Shown one piece after another: positions 60,901 through 64,000 of a DNA stretch of 64,000 bases. Both the position numbers and the translations under genes were made by a program. Source of the DNA: Citrus sinensis (lineage: Eukaryota; Streptophyta; Magnoliopsida; Sapindales; Rutaceae). The stretch spans positions 3,844,001 through 3,908,000 of the forward strand of contig NC_068562.1 in assembly GCF_022201045.2 (NCBI RefSeq). The letters are read 5' to 3'. Position 1 is the first letter of the stretch. Each line of letters starts with the position of its first letter. Under the pieces are notes generated by a model. It was not told the DNA's origin. It saw only the letters and a list, made by a program, of their open reading frames with translations, and made no database searches.

Positions 60901-62578
60901 ACTGTGCTTCAGTATGTGACTGAGAAGCAGTTTTATTCTGAAACTTAGAACTAACAGCAAAAAACATTGAAATGGGTTGAGTTGAGACAGCTGACTCAAC
61001 ATGAGCAAGAAGGCCCTGGTTTAACAAATAAGAAGAAGATTTGTTTGCTGAGACTAATAGCAATCTGTACAATCTTTTTTTAGCTTTGCCCTACAACATG
61101 ATCAGATTCCTCACCTTGTCCTTAACAAAACAGAAATCATTAGTAAATTCTATCACAACATCATTATCTCTAGTTAGTTTGGATATACTAATCAGGTTTT
61201 TGGTTATTTTAGGCACAAGAAGAATGTTGTTCAGCTTAAGCTCAAATTTATTTACAGAACTTTGCATTCTCAAAACAGCACAGCCTGTATGTGTTATGCA
61301 TAAACCAACACCATTTCCAATGACAAGTTTAGAAGTACCTGCAAAAGATTCAACCATATGCATATTGTTCAGATCATTAGTGAGATGGTGAGTAGCCTTA
61401 CTGTCAAGATACCAATTTGTATCAGCTGGAGCATTCATGTTAGCTAAATAAGCAGCTTTTGGTCCTCTATTTGGTGGTGGTCTGTAAGCACTTGAAATAA
61501 TGAATTCTTCCAGCTTCCAACAGATGTTTACAGTATGTCCAGGCCTGAGACAAATCTGGCAAGTAGGTTTTGAAGTATTCCACTGAGGTTTAGAATTCAT
61601 AGGTGGTTTGCCATTGTTAAAGTTGCCAACTCCATTATTATTATTCCAGTTACCTCCTCCTCCTCCTTTTTGATTGCCTGACTGATAGCCTCTAAACTGA
61701 GTATTAAAACCAGTACCAGCACCAGCAGAGTCAGTACCAAAATTTCCTTTGTAATAACCACCATTTCCAATTCCAGAATTATAACCATAACCACTAAAAC
61801 CTCTTCCACCTGACATGTTATTCTTCTTAGCTCCTCTGTTTTAAGCATAATTAGCCTCAAAATTGTTCTTCATATCTACGCCAGCAAGCATTTGTGACTG
61901 TTGTTCAATCCTAGCCTCTTGAGTTAAGAGCATGACATATGCCTCATTCACATTCATTTTTCTAACTCCTACTTGACCAGTAATGTAAGTAGCTACTGAA
62001 TTATAATCTGGTCATAGTCCAGATAACACATGCAAAATCAGATCATCACTACTTAAAGCACTTCCTGTTGCAGCCATATTGTCAGCTATGTTTTTCATCT
62101 TAATAAAATAGTCTGTAATCTTCATATCATTTTTCCTTGTAGAATTCATCATGTACCTTAAATGGAAAAGTCTAGATTTAGATTGCGAGCCAAATTGTAC
62201 CTCAATTGCTTTCCACACTTCAAGTGATGTTTCCAGGTTGAACACTAGACTTATGATTCCTTCACTCATGGAGGAGAGCAGCCATCCAAGCAGCACCTGG
62301 TCTTGAGATCTCCATGTTATGAATTTTGGATTTTCCACAGATCTGAGTTCATCATCAACTCTTTGAGCTATATGAGATGAAGGAGGAGTGATCGAACCAT
62401 CGATAAACTTTTCAAGCCTATTTCCACGAATTGAGGCTAGAACTTGTGATCGCCATATGAGATAATTGGATTGATCGAGCTTGACTGGTGTATTAAAAGT
62501 AAAAGAAACAGTAGTTGAATTTGCAGCAAGATTTTGAGTTTGGTATGAGGAAGAAGAAGCAAGATTTGCAGACGCCAT
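57816..62578 (-). pseudogene. Copia 2 gag-pol, decayed
   Basis: Starts at the Met at 62578. Gag with NYLIWRSQVLASI; CCHC knuckle (CQICLRPGHTVNIC); protease with LDSKATHHLT, where the catalytic Gly of DSGA is Lys. The integrase triad lies in HTDLWGP, QSDWGGEY and VERKHRHI. The reverse transcriptase has YVDDILITG, and RNase H has DADWACD. Breaks in the otherwise continuous frame: TGA at 62012-62014, TAA at 61841-61843, TAG at 61091-61093, a 4-base loss near 58590 and TAA at 58326-58328. The linker between integrase and reverse transcriptase contains an internal run of near-identical AATSNTTP-type repeats (59690-59815). The damage fits an older insertion than Copia 1. Confidence 0.9.
59690..59815 (-). 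repeat. Minisatellite in the Copia 2 pol linker
   Basis: Six or so 27-bp units (GTGGTGTTTGAGGTTGCAGCTG type on the plus strand) encode Ala-Thr-Ser-Asn-Thr-Thr-Pro-like repeats. Copia 1 lacks them at the same place. Confidence 0.85.
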
Positions 62579-62583
62579 TGTTG

Positions 62584-62595
62584 GCTCTGATACCA
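62584..62595 (-). other. Copia 2 primer binding site
   Basis: TGGTATCAGAGC on the minus strand, directly next to the 5' LTR end at 62596; it matches the initiator tRNA-Met 3' end. Confidence 0.85.
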
Positions 62596-62937
62596 AGTAG
62601 AAAATCAATAATATTGAAACAGAGAAAACATAATTTGTTTATTTTTCACAAAATCACAATACAACGAATCTGTACATTATTCTCTTTATATACATCAGTA
62701 GTGATTTTAACTAACTAACTTTTATAACTAATCATAAAAGCTAATTAGCTAATTATCTAACTAACTATTTTGCACAAGAAAGACTATAACAGATTCTATT
62801 AATCTTCACGTGTGCAAGAGATTACAAAACCACCAGGCTCCAGCTGGCAAGCCATGTCATCCACTTGTATCTGTAAACAGCTGGTGTTACAATCCTCTGC
62901 TTCACTGACCATTCTATGCATATGAGCTTCCTTAACA
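62596..62937 (-). repeat. 5' LTR of Copia element 2
   Basis: 342 bp, about 2% different from 57613-57954 by eye, followed by ATAGG. Confidence 0.95.
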
Positions 62938-62942
62938 ATAGG

Positions 62943-64000
62943 CAATAAACTTACATGAATGAGGCTGTAATGATCAATGAAACTTGCGTGAACAGGGGTT
63001 TAGTTGTTTGATTAGTATTTGTTTGAGGGTATTTTGGTTCAACGTGAGTGTAAGCGATTAAGAATGTAAGAAAATTTTTTATATGCTTAGTTTTGATAAT
63101 AATTTTTTGAAAGTAGCTACCTAGGTAAATTTTCTAAAATTTGTGAGAAGCTTTTTTATTTTTTAAATATTTTTTTGTTCATTATATTGATGATTATGAT
63201 TATTATTAGATGTTGACTGCACTAGATCAACTAACTTTAGGACATGACATCAATCTTTTCCTCAACTCAAAACTTTGTTTATTAGGAGAGCTCCATTATT
63301 ATTTCTACCTGCTTATAACTGATAACATAGTGCTTTATATGAAATACCAACGACAATAGTGTAATATGTACATTGAATGAAAAGCTTTAGACTTCATTGA
63401 TTCGCAATTTTCAACACATTTGTCTTCTATAGAGAAATGATATAACAAGCCCAAGGAAAATGTGTTCCAGAGGACACTTCATGTCGCCCATCAATAATTT
63501 AGCCATTTGGCAAAAGGCTTTGTCAACGACATAATTCAAGCGCCTAATACTGACATTTGCCAATTGAAAGAACTAAAAGAGAAATGCATCTCCAGCTCAA
63601 TAAAGAAATGTCACCGTGTTTTATATGATATGATAGAAAATGACAGTTATGAATAATAATAAGAAGATAATGTGACTTTGATAATGGCCTTACTTTATTG
63701 ATTGCATGCAATTATCCTTAGTTTATTGATTGCATGCAATTATTTGCACAAAATTAGATCGACCGAAAATTCAACAAATATACAATGACCTCAGTGCGTT
63801 CATATTGTTGGACTACCTCATAACCCACGCATGTGCATTTTGTACTCAAATAAAGCAACCAAATCTGGAAAAAAAAAATTGGAACCCAAAAAAACACAGC
63901 AAAATCAAATTAATAGAGACAAAAAGCAACCCCGAATTTCCCAGGACGGATAACTAAAAATGACATGGACAGAGTCCAAAATTATGAAGAAAAATCAGTG
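62943..64000. other. Right flank, no gene seen
   Basis: AT-rich sequence; the 22-nt segment TTTATTGATTGCATGCAATTAT occurs twice in near tandem at 63694 and 63722 (each with a TGCATGCA palindrome). No supportable coding. Confidence 0.5.

Larger units (their letters stand above)
57613..62937 (-). mobile_element. Copia LTR retrotransposon 2
   Basis: LTRs at 57613-57954 and 62596-62937 (342 bp each) differ at about seven positions. The target duplication is ATAGG (57608-57612, 62938-62942). On the minus strand the LTR starts TGTTAAGG and ends CTACT. The primer site TGGTATCAGAGC (62584-62595) abuts the 5' LTR, and a GAGAGGGGA tract abuts the 3' LTR. Related to Copia 1 in protein sequence and LTR edges, but a separate family or subfamily. 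Coding capacity is lost through at least four stop codons and one frameshift. Confidence 0.95.

Overview
The window is nuclear DNA of a eudicot plant. Split genes carry plant-type AT-rich introns, the protein families are plant-specific, and retrotransposons, MITE-like repeats and long AT-rich spacers lie between them. Several proteins look like Citrus or a relative, but that is an impression and cannot be proved from the sequence alone.

Host genes, left to right: a 12-exon small-RNA degrading nuclease (SDN type, minus, 1483-7182); an intronless F-box/LRR protein of the VFB/SKIP2 type (minus, 9459-11036); a hybrid proline-rich/8-cysteine cell-wall protein (plus, 13473-14081); a CYCD3-type cyclin in 4 exons (plus, 43916-45476); an ARF1-class small GTPase in 6 exons (minus, 49618-50983); a two-exon 83-residue protein I do not recognise (minus, 51712-52093); and an EB1C-type microtubule plus-end protein in 6 exons (minus, 52839-55013). 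Exon joins were worked out by hand from splice consensus and frame continuity.

Two large transposon blocks interrupt the genes. Block 1 (14622-32382) is a minus-strand Copia element with 336-bp LTRs and AAAAT target duplication. It was split by a plus-strand Athila-like Gypsy element (17862-30415) with 1385-bp LTRs and AGGAA target duplication. Block 2 (57613-62937) is an older, more decayed Copia element of a related family (342-bp LTRs, ATAGG duplication).

The most unusual object is the young Gypsy element. Downstream of gag-pol, where Athila relatives may carry an env-like gene, it holds three extra reading frames: a short one broken by a TGA; an intact 157-residue basic, cysteine-rich protein resembling the nucleic-acid-binding/silencing-suppressor proteins of carla- and allexivirus-type plant viruses; and an intact intronless 220-residue protein of the LOG (cytokinin-activating phosphoribohydrolase) fold whose catalytic motif is changed. 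A consensus splice donor just after the primer binding site, and acceptor-like sites just ahead of the two intact frames, suggest that they could be expressed from spliced RNAs. No searches were run; all family assignments are from recognition of motifs.
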